From Plantago ovata (lineage: Eukaryota > Streptophyta > Magnoliopsida > Lamiales > Plantaginaceae): a stretch of DNA of 64,000 bases. Every line of letters starts with the position of its first letter. The stretch's first letter is position 1. This document shows, in pieces, positions 1-11,100 of the stretch. The translations under genes and the position numbers were made by a program. Location: contig CM051458.1 of assembly GCA_028274465.1 (NCBI GenBank), forward strand, positions 14,275,566 to 14,339,565. Reading direction: 5' to 3'. The notes below the pieces were generated by a model that was not told where the DNA came from, ran no database searches, and saw only the letters and a list, made by a program, of their open reading frames with translations.

Positions 1-461
1 GATCATTTGGTGAGGACCAAGATGCTAGAAGACGGTCCATATATAGCACTTGGTCGGCCCTAAATGTAGAGCGCCCTTTGTAACGTCCAAATCCGCACTT
101 CAAGGATCGGACATAATGTTACATTAACAATGGGATTGCTCAAATCATAACAAAAAAGTCCTAATAACGTATCTTCTTCTACACGTCATGAAGAACCAGA
201 GATGTTCGTGTTGGAGGTTTCTGATGATGAAATGACTTCTCCATCCAAGATAAGCTAAACAGTAATGTTAAGCAATTTTACTTTTCTCGCAATAAAACAA
301 ACTGACGCAGTGCATAATCTTGCAGTGAGAAAGAAGCTTTCTTGAAGACCGAAGCAAAAGTATATGGATATCATTATGATCCTATACATATTCCTGAATC
401 CTGATCTTGAAATTAATAACATTACACTGTAATCATGTATTATTTTTGGTTATATTGTAAA
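1..461. other. Flank upstream of the Tat element, no gene recognised
   Basis: An AT-rich stretch. The first 60 bases are open on the + strand in the frame starting at base 4, ending at TAA 61-63; this could be the last codons of an exon lying mostly outside the window, but it is too short to identify. Nothing else is supported. It continues, across the retrotransposon insertion, into the sequence after 11999, which is the 3' flank of the GDSL gene. Confidence 0.4.
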
Positions 462-466
462 GTATC

Positions 467-934
467 TGATGTGGTGGAAACCGGACGGGTCTTATAACAT
501 CACCTCTCGTCCCATGGAGATGGATGGGAAGAGTTAAACTTGAGGGAGTCCGAGCTTCGACCTGTATGGAAGGCAAGAGGTTAGGGGGATTATACCCGAT
601 CTGCCTTAGTAAGATCGGTAGCGAATCAACGTGAGAGGAGAAATGGGCAGCATGGGTGCATGTGTATAATTCAAGTGTGTTTTTTAATGCAATAAATACA
701 CATATATATAGGATACAAGACGCGGGACCCGTTGGGGCTGCATGGGGAGCAGGAGGATAGCGACAGTACTAGGCGTGTCAGTACTAGGTAGTACTATTGG
801 TCCCCTTCGAGGGAGAAGGTATCTTTCGAGCCTAGGTCCAAAGGCGGCGGGTCTTGTTGGAATGGCAAGTGCCGTAAGGTTTCGAGGCGTGGGGGCTTCG
901 AGTGCGACCCAGATGTCATATTACCTCCCTATCA
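467..934 (-). repeat. 3' LTR of the Tat element (left)
   Basis: 468 bp, nearly identical to 11526-11994. Visible differences are near the start (TGATGTGG against TGATGCGGG), one A/C in the CTTAGT-AGATC stretch, and one T/G in the T run before AATGC. A TATATATA stretch (about 707-716) is a plausible promoter TATA in either orientation. Reading frames inside it are not genes. Confidence 0.93.
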
Positions 935-950
935 TAAGTCCCCCAAGTTT
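935..950 (-). other. Polypurine tract of the Tat element
   Basis: Read on the minus strand, CTTGGGGGACTTA directly abuts the start of the 3' LTR. This is the expected position and composition for the plus-strand primer of a Ty3/gypsy element. Confidence 0.7.
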
Positions 951-1158
951 CGAGAGACGAGGTTAGATCGTCCGTCGAAAGTTACGGTGGCTTTTCGACC
1001 CGGGTTTTGGCGGGATCGCGCTGATTTCCGAATTTTGAATGTGGGGGGCAGAACCGGTATTTCGCGTGCACTTAGTGGGGCGCCGGTTCGTTTCCTTTCC
1101 ACGTGTCGTGATCCTATCCGCTTGCGTGGGGTCCAAACGCGTCGGTTTTCGCGCTTAA

Positions 1159-1505
1159 TTTTTTTTTTTTTTAATCAGCAAAACTTTTATAAATTAGTGA
1201 GCATCAGAAATGCTCCATAATAATTACATCATACACGGAGCATACTCCGGAAGCAATCAGAAAACCGTATCACCAATACCGATCCACACCATTCAACTAG
1301 GCCATACAAACTAGCTTAGACCTCAGTACCTCCACACAAATACCCTCACTAGAAAGATATCTCCCATACAATACTGCTACCACTGCTAACCCACCTAATA
1401 GACTACAAACGCCTTTTCTAACCAACTAAGAACATCAACCCACATCAAAGTAAAAAACTCTGATCACATTCAAATCTCACATCAACAAGAGTCACCATTG
1501 TGAAT
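1159..1505 (-). mobile_element. Probable 5'-truncated LINE tail
   Basis: On the minus strand this AT-rich non-coding stretch ends in TTTTGCTGATTAAAAAAA, the kind of 3' end plus poly(A) common in plant L1 LINEs. It sits between the LTR and the 5' leader of the antisense gene. I found no clean target duplication, so the 5' boundary is approximate and the call is tentative. Confidence 0.35.
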
Positions 1506-1655
1506 TCTTAACCAAACCACTCAATTTCTCTTCTTCTTGCTTCTTGCTCTTCCTGCTCTCTCTGTTCATCGCGTAATTCGCCGTCTCCGTTCAAGCTTGT
1601 GGTTCCGACTACCGGTTTTTCCCCGGTGCGTCGTTCATCTTCCTTCAACTTCCAG

Positions 1656-1861
1656 GTATGCTCGTTTTATTTTTGTTTATCTTTGCATGTTTGCTTGCAG
1701 TTTTCCGGTCGCCGGTTTTACTCCGGTGGCGGTAATGCAGTTATTTCATCGCTTTTCCCCTTGTATCTTCTCTTTTCCTCTTTTTCTTTTTCCTTCTCTT
1801 CAAGTTTGCATTTAGTGTTGGTTCCGGGTTGGGGTTTCTTCTGATTGTTTCCTCCATGTAG
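1656..1861 (+). other. Probable 5'-UTR intron of the antisense gene
   Basis: A good donor (CCAG followed by GTATGC) at 1656 and an acceptor (CCATGTAG) ending at 1861 enclose a T-rich 206-bp stretch. The acceptor lies 11 bp before the ATG at 1873. A pyrimidine-rich leader (about 1525-1655) precedes it. A leader intron immediately before the start codon fits the other two introns of this gene. Confidence 0.55.
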
Positions 1862-1872
1862 AACTTTGAGAG

Positions 1873-4485
1873 ATGTCGAAACGAATCGATGACCAACCCG
1901 GTGCCGGTGGTCTCACGAGAACCACTAGATCAAATTCTTATAGCGTAGATAGGCCCTCACTAGGAAGAGATACTGAACCCTTTGGCCCCTCTGATTCGAA
2001 CCCCTTTTTAAATTCGAACCAGGTTTTTCGAGGCCGTAGGTCGATCTCTTCCCTTTTTCAACCAAAGATGGTACGTGCTCGTATCCGAACTCCTAGCAGT
2101 AGCGAACATACCGAGTCAGCCGACTTAGGTGGTCCTTCGAGCTTTCGGGGGGTAACTAACTCGAATGTGTCGGGTGCCGTTCCCCCGGTAGAGCCTCAGA
2201 TCTCTACCATCCCCACCGAATCGAACGCCGATCAGAGGCTCTCGAACGAGAGCAGTACGGTCCAAGCCAGAGAGGCCGAGGCCTTGTTTGATCGTTATGG
2301 CATTCCAGAATCTTATGAGATCATCATTCCTGGTTCTGATGATCGAATGTACAACCCTCCGGAGGATTGTTTGTGCCTCAACTTCTTACACTTGGAGTAT
2401 GGGTTTCGCCTGCCGGTGTCCCCGGATGTGGCCAAGGTTTTGCGTTTACTAGGTTTGTGCCCGACCCAGCTTCTTCCTAATGCGATGGGTTGCTTAATTG
2501 GCTTTGGGATATGGGTCCAGTCCATTGGCCGGAAGTTCACTGCATCGAACTTCCTCCACTTTTTCAAGATTGTGGAGAGCTCTGATGGTGGCGGTTTCTA
2601 TTACTTCTCACCGATCAAGGGCTTCGAAATCTTTTCTCGATTTCAGTCGTCTCACGGGGCCGGGTACAAACGGCGGTATGTGTATGTGCGGCTTCCTGCG
2701 AATGAGGATGGAACTCCGGGGGTGGTTCCGACCCCTAGATTGTGGCGTCGGGGTCGAAATGTCCCTGAGATTAAGGATGCTGATAGGGCGAATTGGCCCA
2801 ATCAGTACAAACTAGTGGCTCCCGAGGATCGGATCAACCCTTATTGTCTCTTGGTTGAGCCGATCTTATTCCTTGCGGGAGTTTCTTCGGGCTCCGAGCC
2901 AGAGATGAGGGGGATCCGAGACTTGGGTACGTAGATAACTTTTTTTTTCTTTTTATTTGCCAAGTCTAATTTCCGCTTCGAGCTTGCCATTTCGAGCTAC
3001 TATTTAACTTGTGTTTCTTCCTTCGCAGGCTATTGGATCAGAATGTCTCAACGCTTCCTCGAACGCCGAGCCTTGCAGCTGGAACTTAAGAAATCCCAAG
3101 TCAGCAAGTATACAGAGGCCCAACCCGTGAATGTGGCCGAAGTGATTCCGACGGGGTTCGCCCCTGATATTGAGCCTCCGACCGGGGGCGCGGGTTCTGT
3201 TGCTCCGACCGTCGAGGCTGGGAGAGTGGGGTCGTTCGAAGGCCCAGAGGTCGAAAGGGTTGAAGAATCCGGGGGCCCTGTGATAACAACGCCCCAGGGC
3301 GGTGTGTCGAAACGAGCTCCGTCCTTGGCGCAACAGTCCACCTCCGATAATAGGGGGAAGAGGCAGAGGACCGAGGTTGTCGAGATTCCTGAATCTCCGC
3401 CTAGGTCTGCTCACTTGAGGGTGCCTTCCGCCGCGGAGCTTGGACAGGCTCGCGAAGGAGGCCGGGAGGTTTCTTTCCTGAATGGGGATGCTGGCACTGC
3501 CCTCGAGTGGCGGGAGATGATGGCCTCGAGGGCCGACCAAGCTGAATTGGATCGTTTGTCCGATCCGGAGATCCGAGCTAAGGAGGCCCTTTTGCAGTTG
3601 CAGGTAAAAGTTGGTGCGAATTTTCCCTTTCTGTTTCCATGCTTGTTTATTGATCTTTCCTTTTCTCATCGCAGCTTATAACCGTTTCGAAAAACATTTC
3701 GACTCGGTTGGATCGAAAGAAAAACTTGGCCGGGGATTTCGAGGCCAAGATCAGAGAGGAAAAGAAGGCTCGTGCCATGTCTGACGCCGCACTGAGAAGG
3801 AAAACGGAGGAGGCAGCTAAACTTATGAAGCAAGTGGGGGAGCTGCAGGATCAGAACGGGAAGGCCCAGTTGGAGTTGGCATCTGCCGAGGAGAGGAGCC
3901 TGTCTTTGGAGGCCAGGGTCGCTCAGCTGACCAAGGAACGTAGGGTTCGAGGCAGCCTTGCGGAGGACCCGTGAAGAGGTGGTTCGATCGGGAAAATTTT
4001 CGAGGGTTAACGCCGTGGAGGACTTCCTTAAGTCCCAGGCCTACCAATACTTGCTCTCCAAGAAGGATGCTGGTAAGATGGTGGAAACCCGGGACAAGAT
4101 ATTGGGGCAACTGCGGAAGAGGGGCAAGTTGACGGCGGACTTCGATGAGGGGGTCGATCTGGATCTTACGAAGGACAAAAATTTCGAGGACCCCCCCGCC
4201 GAAGACGAAGGCGACGCTGATGCTTACTTCGCCGCATTAATGAGCGAGGAATTCTTTTCCGTGGCGCACCCCGAAGAAGCTGAGACCTCCGCACCTCCGA
4301 TGCCCTCGTTCGTCGATTCCTTGTGCGAGGTGGGAAATGATTGTCTTGTCTCCGCCGGCATCGACGTGAACAGTTATTCCCACCGGAATTTATCTTCCGT
4401 GATTCAATCGGTAGATGAGTTCTTCGCCACAAAGGAAAACGTGGATGATACGGCGAATAGTGGAGACCCCGCACAGCCTCGGTAG
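1873..4485 (+). CDS. Antisense extra ORF of the Tat element (putative plant transposon protein)
   Basis: This gene runs opposite to gag-pol. Exon 1 is 1873-2926. Intron 2927-3028 (GTACGT...CGCAG) joins in frame to exon 2 (3029-3603). Intron 3604-3674 (GTAAAA...CGCAG) joins in frame to exon 3, which starts at 3675. Exon 1 has a Ser/Pro-rich start, then a globular region rich in aromatic residues (motifs such as FGIWVQSIGRKF and FHFFKIVE-like). It resembles proteins annotated as putative gypsy-type transposon or plant transposon protein in Tat-type elements; that assignment is from memory of the family. Exon 2 is Pro/Gly-rich and low complexity. Exon 3 begins with a long Lys/Glu coiled coil (about 3708-3950). 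Between about 3925 and 3960 the frame shifts by one base, after which an acidic C-terminus runs to TAG at 4483-4485. The shift probably disables this copy. Function is unknown. Confidence 0.75.
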
Positions 4486-5506
4486 TCTTTTATGGCCAAG
4501 TTTTTGTGGATTCGACCGTGAAGGCCCGGTATGCCGGGTAACCTTGTACTTTTTGAACAAATTCTGGATAATTTATTTTATTTGACCTCGGTATGCCGAG
4601 TGGGCCTTGTATATTTTTGAACAAGTACCTGTTTTGTTTCGATCGAGGGGATTCCTTCGAGGGTCATTTTTTGTGTGTTGTTGACCTGTTGGAATCCTCC
4701 GTCGTTTAACTCTCTTTTCGAACATGGGTCTCGAATATGTTTGCTCTGATCATGAAACTTGAATCTTTGTTATTGCTTTTCGAATGTGTGTTTCGAATCG
4801 TAGCTTTCCTTTCTCTTGCTTTTTCGTACTTGTAATTCGAATGATTGTTTTCGTCGGAAGTACGATCCGTCGATCGTCTATGACTTAGCAACATTCTTAT
4901 CTCGAAGTTCTGATGCTTCGAGGTGAATCTTGTTGGTCGATGCATGGTATTTCCGTCGAAATATCATTGCATCGATCTTGGAAACCCTTCATTCCGTATT
5001 TTGGCGGAGTTTTGGTTCGAAGGGTGCGAATAATCGTTGGACAAAGTACAAGTACCCGTCGGTCAGTAACTGTCGTAGCGTTATTCTTGTTTCGTAACTC
5101 TCTAAGTTACGAGCTTAGAAGGGGTCGGTGAGAAGGCACCGTTTCCGTCGAAATGGTGTCTTTCATTAGACTTGCTTCTTTTGGTGGAACTACGAATGTG
5201 TTGTCGTATCTCAGGTTTGTGAACATGGTTTTTCATTGAAATTTCTTCGATAATGATGTCTGTCAACAGTGACGACCCTTTGGTGGGGGTGGTTTATCGG
5301 ACGGATTTCGATGGAAATTTTCAAAATACATTGGTCCTCTATCAGTGACGACCCTCGAGGGGGTGGTTTGCTAAGAGGCTCGAAGATGTAAACAAAAGTT
5401 CACCCTTTGTGGGGGTTGATTGATCCTCTGCCAGTGACGACCCTCGATGAGGTGGTTTGTTAAGAGGCTCGAAAATGCAACCAAAAGTTGGGTTTGTTGG
5501 ACTTGT
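4486..5506. repeat. Non-coding spacer with tandem repeats between antisense gene and integrase
   Basis: The two genes converge here (+ strand gene ending at 4485, minus-strand pol ending at 5507). Two repeat families are visible. Around 4525-4630, blocks of the form CGGTATGCCG...CTTGTA-TTTTTGAACAA occur twice. From 5266, units starting CAGTGACGACCCT recur at 5266, 5343 and 5432, each followed by a GGTGGTTT motif; the last two share a longer tail (AAGAGGCTCGAA). No open frame is convincing. Confidence 0.7.
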
Positions 5507-6922
5507 TCATGTGTAGTACTTCCTCAAGTTCTTGATGTTCCATGGCCTTGCGACGGGGTTGTTTTGGAGGTCTTCGAGCCGGTAGCTTCCGTTTGATAGG
5601 GCTTCCGTGACTCGGTAGGGGCCTTTCCATGGTTCTTCGAACTTTCCCACGTTTTCGAGAATGCTGGCTTTTCTCAACACTAGGTCTCCAACGTTGAGGT
5701 CTCCTCCGATGAGGTTTTTATTGTATGCCTTGGTCATCAGGGCTTGGTACCTTAGTATCTTTCCTCTGGCCTTCTCTCTTTTGGCGTCGAGCATATCCAG
5801 TTCGAAAGCTCGAACGTTTTGGTTTTCCTCTGGATCGTAGGCTTCAATTCGGAGGCTTTCGACAGCTATCTCGCACGGGATCACCGCCTCGGACCCATAT
5901 ACCATTCAAAATGGAGTTTCTTGTGTTGCGGTCCTCTGCGTAGTTCGATAAGCCCAAAGGACTCCGTGTAATTCGTCCGCCCAATCGGATTTCGACGGGC
6001 CCAAGCGCTTTTCTAGGTTCTCCACAATTGTCCTGTTGGTAACCTCGGTCTGTCCATTAGCTTGGGGGTGGCCTACGGAAGTGAAGCTCTGCTTGATGCC
6101 TAACTCGACGCACCAAGCCTTTATCTTTTTTCCCGTGAATTGGGTGCCGTTATCGGACACGATGTTCCTGGGAAGGCCGAAACGACAGATGATGTTGCGC
6201 CAGATAAAGCTCTTGATAACTCCCTCAGTTATTTTCCCGACGGCTTCGGCTTCGACCCACTTGGAGAAGTATTCAACGGCCACAATTAGGAACTTTTTCT
6301 GGTTCGTCGATGTCGGGAGCTTTCCTACGATATCTATGCCCCACCTATTGAACGGGCATGATACGGGTGTTGCAATCATCGGCTCGCCGGGGGCGGAACT
6401 GTTTCGAGCGAAGCGTTGGCACTCGTCACATTTCTTCGAACGTGCTTTCGAATCCGGGATGAGAGTTGGCCAGTAAAATCCTTGCCGGCGGATTTTTTGG
6501 GCTAGAGCTCTACCCCCCGAGTGGTTGCCGCAACTCCCTGCGTGCACTTCCTCTAAGATTGTTTGGGCTTCTTCCTTGTCGACACATTTTAAGTGGGGGC
6601 CGTCGACGGATCTTTTGTAAAGATTCGAGCCGTCCCATAGGAATCCTTGTGCTCTCCTGCCGATTCTCCTAGCTTCATTTCGATCTAGTGGGATTCGTCC
6701 CTGCTTGAATTTCTGAAAAAACAAGTTCTAGGTGAGTTGTTGCCCCGGAATGGGGGGACATGTTAGTTGGAGATTTTCCATCTCGCTGTTGGTTTTCGAG
6801 GGAATGGTCGAAAGTACCTTGATGTCTTCTAACCAAGTGTGGTTGGCATCAAGAGTATTGACTTCAAGTGCTCGCTTTCTTTTGAGGTTGTTGTCCCCTA
6901 TGGTTGGTTTTTCGACCGTCAT
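5507..6922 (-). pseudogene. Integrase end of Tat pol, broken
   Basis: The segment 6724-5906 shows the HHCC zinc-binding region (HAGSCGNH...CDEC), then the catalytic core with its Asp in DIVGKL, a second Asp in SDNGTQF and Glu in NGQTEV, i.e. a full DDE triad. A TGA at 5906-5908 interrupts the frame after the AYRTTQRTAT-like region, and the C-terminal part (5905-5507) continues in the same frame with a VYGSEAVIP motif usual in plant gypsy integrases. 6922-6728 is a linker of about 64 codons between RNase H and integrase, separated by a further stop. Integrase would join element cDNA to host DNA in the nucleus; this copy cannot make the full enzyme. Confidence 0.88.
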
Positions 6923-6967
6923 GAGGGTGACCTGCCGGGTGCTTATATTCTGCGAGGAGCTCCCGAA

Positions 6968-8145
6968 TCATGCTAGCCCATCTGCTATCTTGTTGAGGTT
7001 TCGAGGTATCTGTGTGATTTCCAAGCTTTGGAACTCGGTCGCCATGGCTTGGAGCTCAGCGAGATAAAGCTTCATCGGCTCTTCCTTTGCCTCGAACACA
7101 CCGGCGTGCTGTTGGGCCACCAACTGCGAATCCGTATGTACGAGGACATGTCTTGCTCCTCCTTCGAGTGAAAGTTTCAGTCCGATGAGGACTGCTTCGT
7201 ACTCTGCTTCATTGTTTGTGGCGGGGAAAGCTAACCGGATCGCGAAATCCAATTCGACACCGTCGGGGTTTGACATGTGGATTCCCACTCCGCCTTGCCC
7301 CCGCGTCGAAGAACCATCCACATATAGTTTCCATCGGGCTTCGAGGTTCTCTCCCTTCTTGGCTTCCTCGAGTGTGAGTACGAGGTTGGTTTCTTCTTTG
7401 ACTCCTAAGAAGAAATCTGCAATGACTTGTGCTTTTTTGGCGTTTGGTGTTTGAAACTCGAGTGAGTACTCCATGAGTTCGACTGACCATCGTACCAGTC
7501 TTCCCGATAAGTCCGGCTTGCCCAAGATCCTCTTTAGTGGTTGCGTGGTGAGTACCACAATCTCATGCGCTTGGAAATACGGCTTGAGACGCCTCGAAGC
7601 TAGTATGATGCTGTAAGCGAATTTTTCGATCTCAAGGTAGTTGATCTCCGCCTTTGTTAGGACCTTGCTTAGGTAATAGATTGGGTAATGCTGGCCTTGC
7701 TCTACTCGGACTAACACCGAGCTGACGACTTCGAGGGAAACCGCTACGTGTAAGTACAACACTTCGCCTGGGTGGGGCTTCGAAAGTAAAGGCGGTTTCG
7801 ACAAGTGGTCTTTGAGCTCCCTGAGGGCTTTTTCGCTCTCATCCCCCACTCGAAATGCTTGGCATTTCTTAACACTTTGAAGAACGGTAAACTCTTTTCT
7901 CCTGATCTTGCTATAAAGCGGCTCAAAGCAATGACCCTTCCAACTAGCTTTTGGATTTCATTGACATTTCGAGGGCTTGGGAAATCGATCACTGCTTTGA
8001 TTTTATCGGGATTGGCTTCGATGCCTCGCTGAGTGACCATGTAGCCCAAAAATTTCCCCCCTTTTACCCCGAAAACGCACTTAGCTGGATTGAGCTTCAT
8101 GCCGAACTTCCTTAGTTTCTCGAAACACTTGCTTAGGTTGGTCAC
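6968..8145 (-). pseudogene. RT C-terminus plus two RNase H domains of Tat pol, broken
   Basis: 8145-7744 continues the reverse transcriptase thumb/connection (KFLGYMVTQRGIE-type motif) in the same frame as the RT ORF, after an in-frame TAA at 8152-8154. A frameshift near 7800 moves the reading to 7849-6968. That part carries first a Ty3-type RNase H (motifs PIYYLSKVL, YLEIEKFAY, LKRILGKPDLSGRLV) and then a second RNase H (KLYVDGSSTRGQGGVG, NNEAEYEAVLIGL, VHTDSQLV) with the acidic residues in place. The second resembles the archaeal-type RNase H acquired by the Tat lineage. The segment ends in TGA at 6968-6970, earlier than a complete domain would. Confidence 0.88.
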
Positions 8146-8151
8146 GTGGTC

Positions 8152-11100
8152 TTAGGCTTTTATGCTCTTGACTAGCATGTCGTCCACGTACACCTCCATG
8201 GTGTGGCCTATCTCTTTTTCGAACATCGTGTTGACCAGCCTTTGGTAAGTGGCTCCCGCGTTCCTTAATCCGAAAGGCATCACTCGAAAGGAGTAAACAC
8301 CGGAATGGGTGACGAAGGCTGTTTTGTCTACGTCTTCTTTCGCCATTGGGACTTGGTAGTAACCTTGAAAGGCGTCCATGAAGCTGAGGCGCTCGGCTCC
8401 GGCTGTGGAATCGACCAATTGATCGATTCGAGGGAGGGGGTAGGGATCTCGGGGGCATCGCTTATTGAGGTCGGTGAAGTCGTTGCACATCCTCCACTTC
8501 CCGTTACCTTTGCCGACCAAAACGACATTGCACAACCAATCCGAAAACTGAGTGGGTCGAATGTGGCCCGCTCTGAGAAGTTTGGCTACTTCCTCGTCGA
8601 TTATCAAGTTTTTCTCTCGGCTGAAAGTTCTTTGCTTTTGACTTACTGGTTTGGCCTTTGGGTCGACGTTTAATCGATGCACGATTATCTTGGGATCGAT
8701 GCCTTCGAGGTCGATGGTCCCCCACGCAAAGACGTCGGAGTTCCTTTGGAGGAAGAGTGATAGTGCTAGCTCGAGTTCTTCGGGGAGGTCTGCCGCTATC
8801 TTGGTGATCCTTTCCGGTCGATTCTCGCACAACTGGAGGTCCTTCACATCGGAGCAGGGTTCGATGCGCTCTCCATCTTCTCTTCGAGTCGTCGGAAACT
8901 CGAAAGGATCGTCCCCGACCAAATAACATTGCTTTTTTGGTGGATTCTCCAAGTTTTCTGGTTCGGGTGCCTTATCCGACGACTGTCCCGTGCTTTTCGA
9001 TCCTTGCGCCTTAGTGGAGGTGCAATAGCACTCCCATGCCTCTTTCGGGTCTCCTTTGACTTCTCCCGCCCCATCCTTGGTGGGGAACTTCATCTTCAGA
9101 TGGTAAGTCGACACGACAGCTTGGAATTGGTTGATCCCGGGTCGTCCTAATAGGACGTTGTACCCCATATCATCTTCTACAACCACGTACTGGCAGTGGT
9201 GAGTTGCTTTCGCGGGTTTTGACCCGAGCGAAGTTAGTAACCAAATAGTTCCGAGGGGCTTGACTACCGCTCCTCCGAATCCCGATAGGTTGGTCGAGAT
9301 GTCGGAGAAACCGGTTCCTTGGATTTGCATTTTCTTGAGTGTGGATGTGGTGATAACATTTACGGAGCTTCCCGTGTCGACTAGGACCTTGCTGACCCCA
9401 AAGCCCGAAATCACCATCGAAATAACCAACGGGAAATTGGGCCCTTGATTCCGCGTGACTTGAGGGTCGGGGGCATCAGATTGGTCGAAGCAGAGGGGAA
9501 TGTTTTGGACTTCGAGGCACCCTATGTTGAACGTGGGAGTCCCTTCTGCATAGGAGTTACGCATCCTTCGAGCCGTTCTGTCCCTTTCCCTCCTGGAGTC
9601 ACCTCCGGTGGGACCGCCTGCAATGTATTTGATTTCTCCGTGGATGGGGTCATCCTCGGACATTGTTCTTCTAGACTCTTGGAAGACCGCCGACTGTTGT
9701 GGCAGTGGGGGTCTTGAGGGGATCGGGGCCTCCTTTGTCGTGCTTCCGGCGGGTCGGACAGTCAGGGAGCCATTCGAGTCTCGACACTCCTCTAAGTGTC
9801 CTTCTTCGACCCCTCGCTCCAGCTCCAACATCAGTTCTATGCAACGGTCGGTATCGTGCCCCTTTTGTTTATGGAAATCGCAATACTCCCTCGAGCTGCG
9901 GGTTGTATTGGTCTCTTTGTGTTTTCGAGGCCATCTGATACCCGGCAAGCTTTCGATGATGGAATAGACTTGGCGTTGCGGGTACCTAATGACTCCTGGA
10001 TTTTTCCTTGGTGGTCGACGTTCCGGGAAATTTCTCTCCTTTCCCGTGTTCCTCGCTGGTTCCGCCCGTTCCTTCTTGGGGGATTTCTCCCTCCGATTTG
10101 CACGGGGCGGGTCGAAAGCTAATCTTCCTTCCTTGATCATCCTTTCCTCTTCGATATACTTGTTCACGATGTTGGACAGTTCCTCCGGTGTCTCTGGCTT
10201 TTCCCTCGAAACTTCGGACGCGAGTCCTCGATTTCGAGTGTTGGTGTAAAGCGTTTGTCTTCGAAAATGCATGGGGTGATCATCAACTTGTAAGGCCACA
10301 GCGTTGAATCGCTGCCCCCATCGCCTGAGAGGTTCATCCTCTTTTTGGATGATGTCTTGCAGACAGCTACTAGCTTGTCTGGATTTCTTGTAATCTGTGA
10401 AGTGGCCTAGGAATGCGTGGACTAGGTCGGCGTAGGATCGAATGGACCCGGGTGCCATGTTGTAGTACCATTCCGTGGCTACTCCTTCGAGGGTGCCCGG
10501 GAAGACGATTACCATGTCTTTTTCGTCATGTCCATAGGTTTGCATCATGTTTTCGAACTTGACTCGGTGTTCGTGTGGACAAGTGGTCCCCGAGTACTTG
10601 GGGAGGTTCTTGGGGATTCTCTGATCTGGGGGTATCGAGTGTCCCATCAACCTTTGGGACAGGGGATTGGGAGCGAATCCCGTTTCTCGTCTAGCCTTAT
10701 CTTTCCTTGCTGGCTCTCTTCGAGCTTCTTTATCTTCTCGCCTTCCTCCTCGGGGGCTCGAATGAGGTCTTTTGCTCCTCTCCTTAGCCTTCTGGTCATG
10801 AGCTCGAAGTAGATCCTCGTACTTCTCCATTTTCCTCTTAATGGCCTTTCGATCTGCGTCTCCCCGTTCTAGTGAGGAGTCGGAATCGCCGCTGGATATG
10901 TGGATAGCTTTTCGGGCCCTTCGTCGCTCCGGTGACTGTTCTCTCGGTGGGGCGCGTCTCTCCCGAGGGGTGACGACCGAACTTTCAGCCAGGCTATCCG
11001 TTTTTCTCTTGCGAGTGGCTCGAGTTTGGCTGGGGACTTGGCTGTGGGTTCCTTCGGTCCGCGCGGATCGGTCGCTCCGGCTGAGGCGGTTGCTTCGAGT

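Noticed and set aside
742-966. Open frame in the left LTR, repeated at 11802-12014
   Set aside because: It lies in the LTR, runs opposite to gag-pol and has no domain; it is an LTR shadow.
5725-5943. Several + strand open frames across 5.7-11.5 kb
   Set aside because: They are shadows on the strand opposite the Tat polyprotein, favoured by its GC content.
5906-6724. Endogenous plant pararetrovirus
   Set aside because: An integrase with the DDE triad, LTRs and target duplication identify a gypsy retrotransposon; no movement or coat protein is seen.
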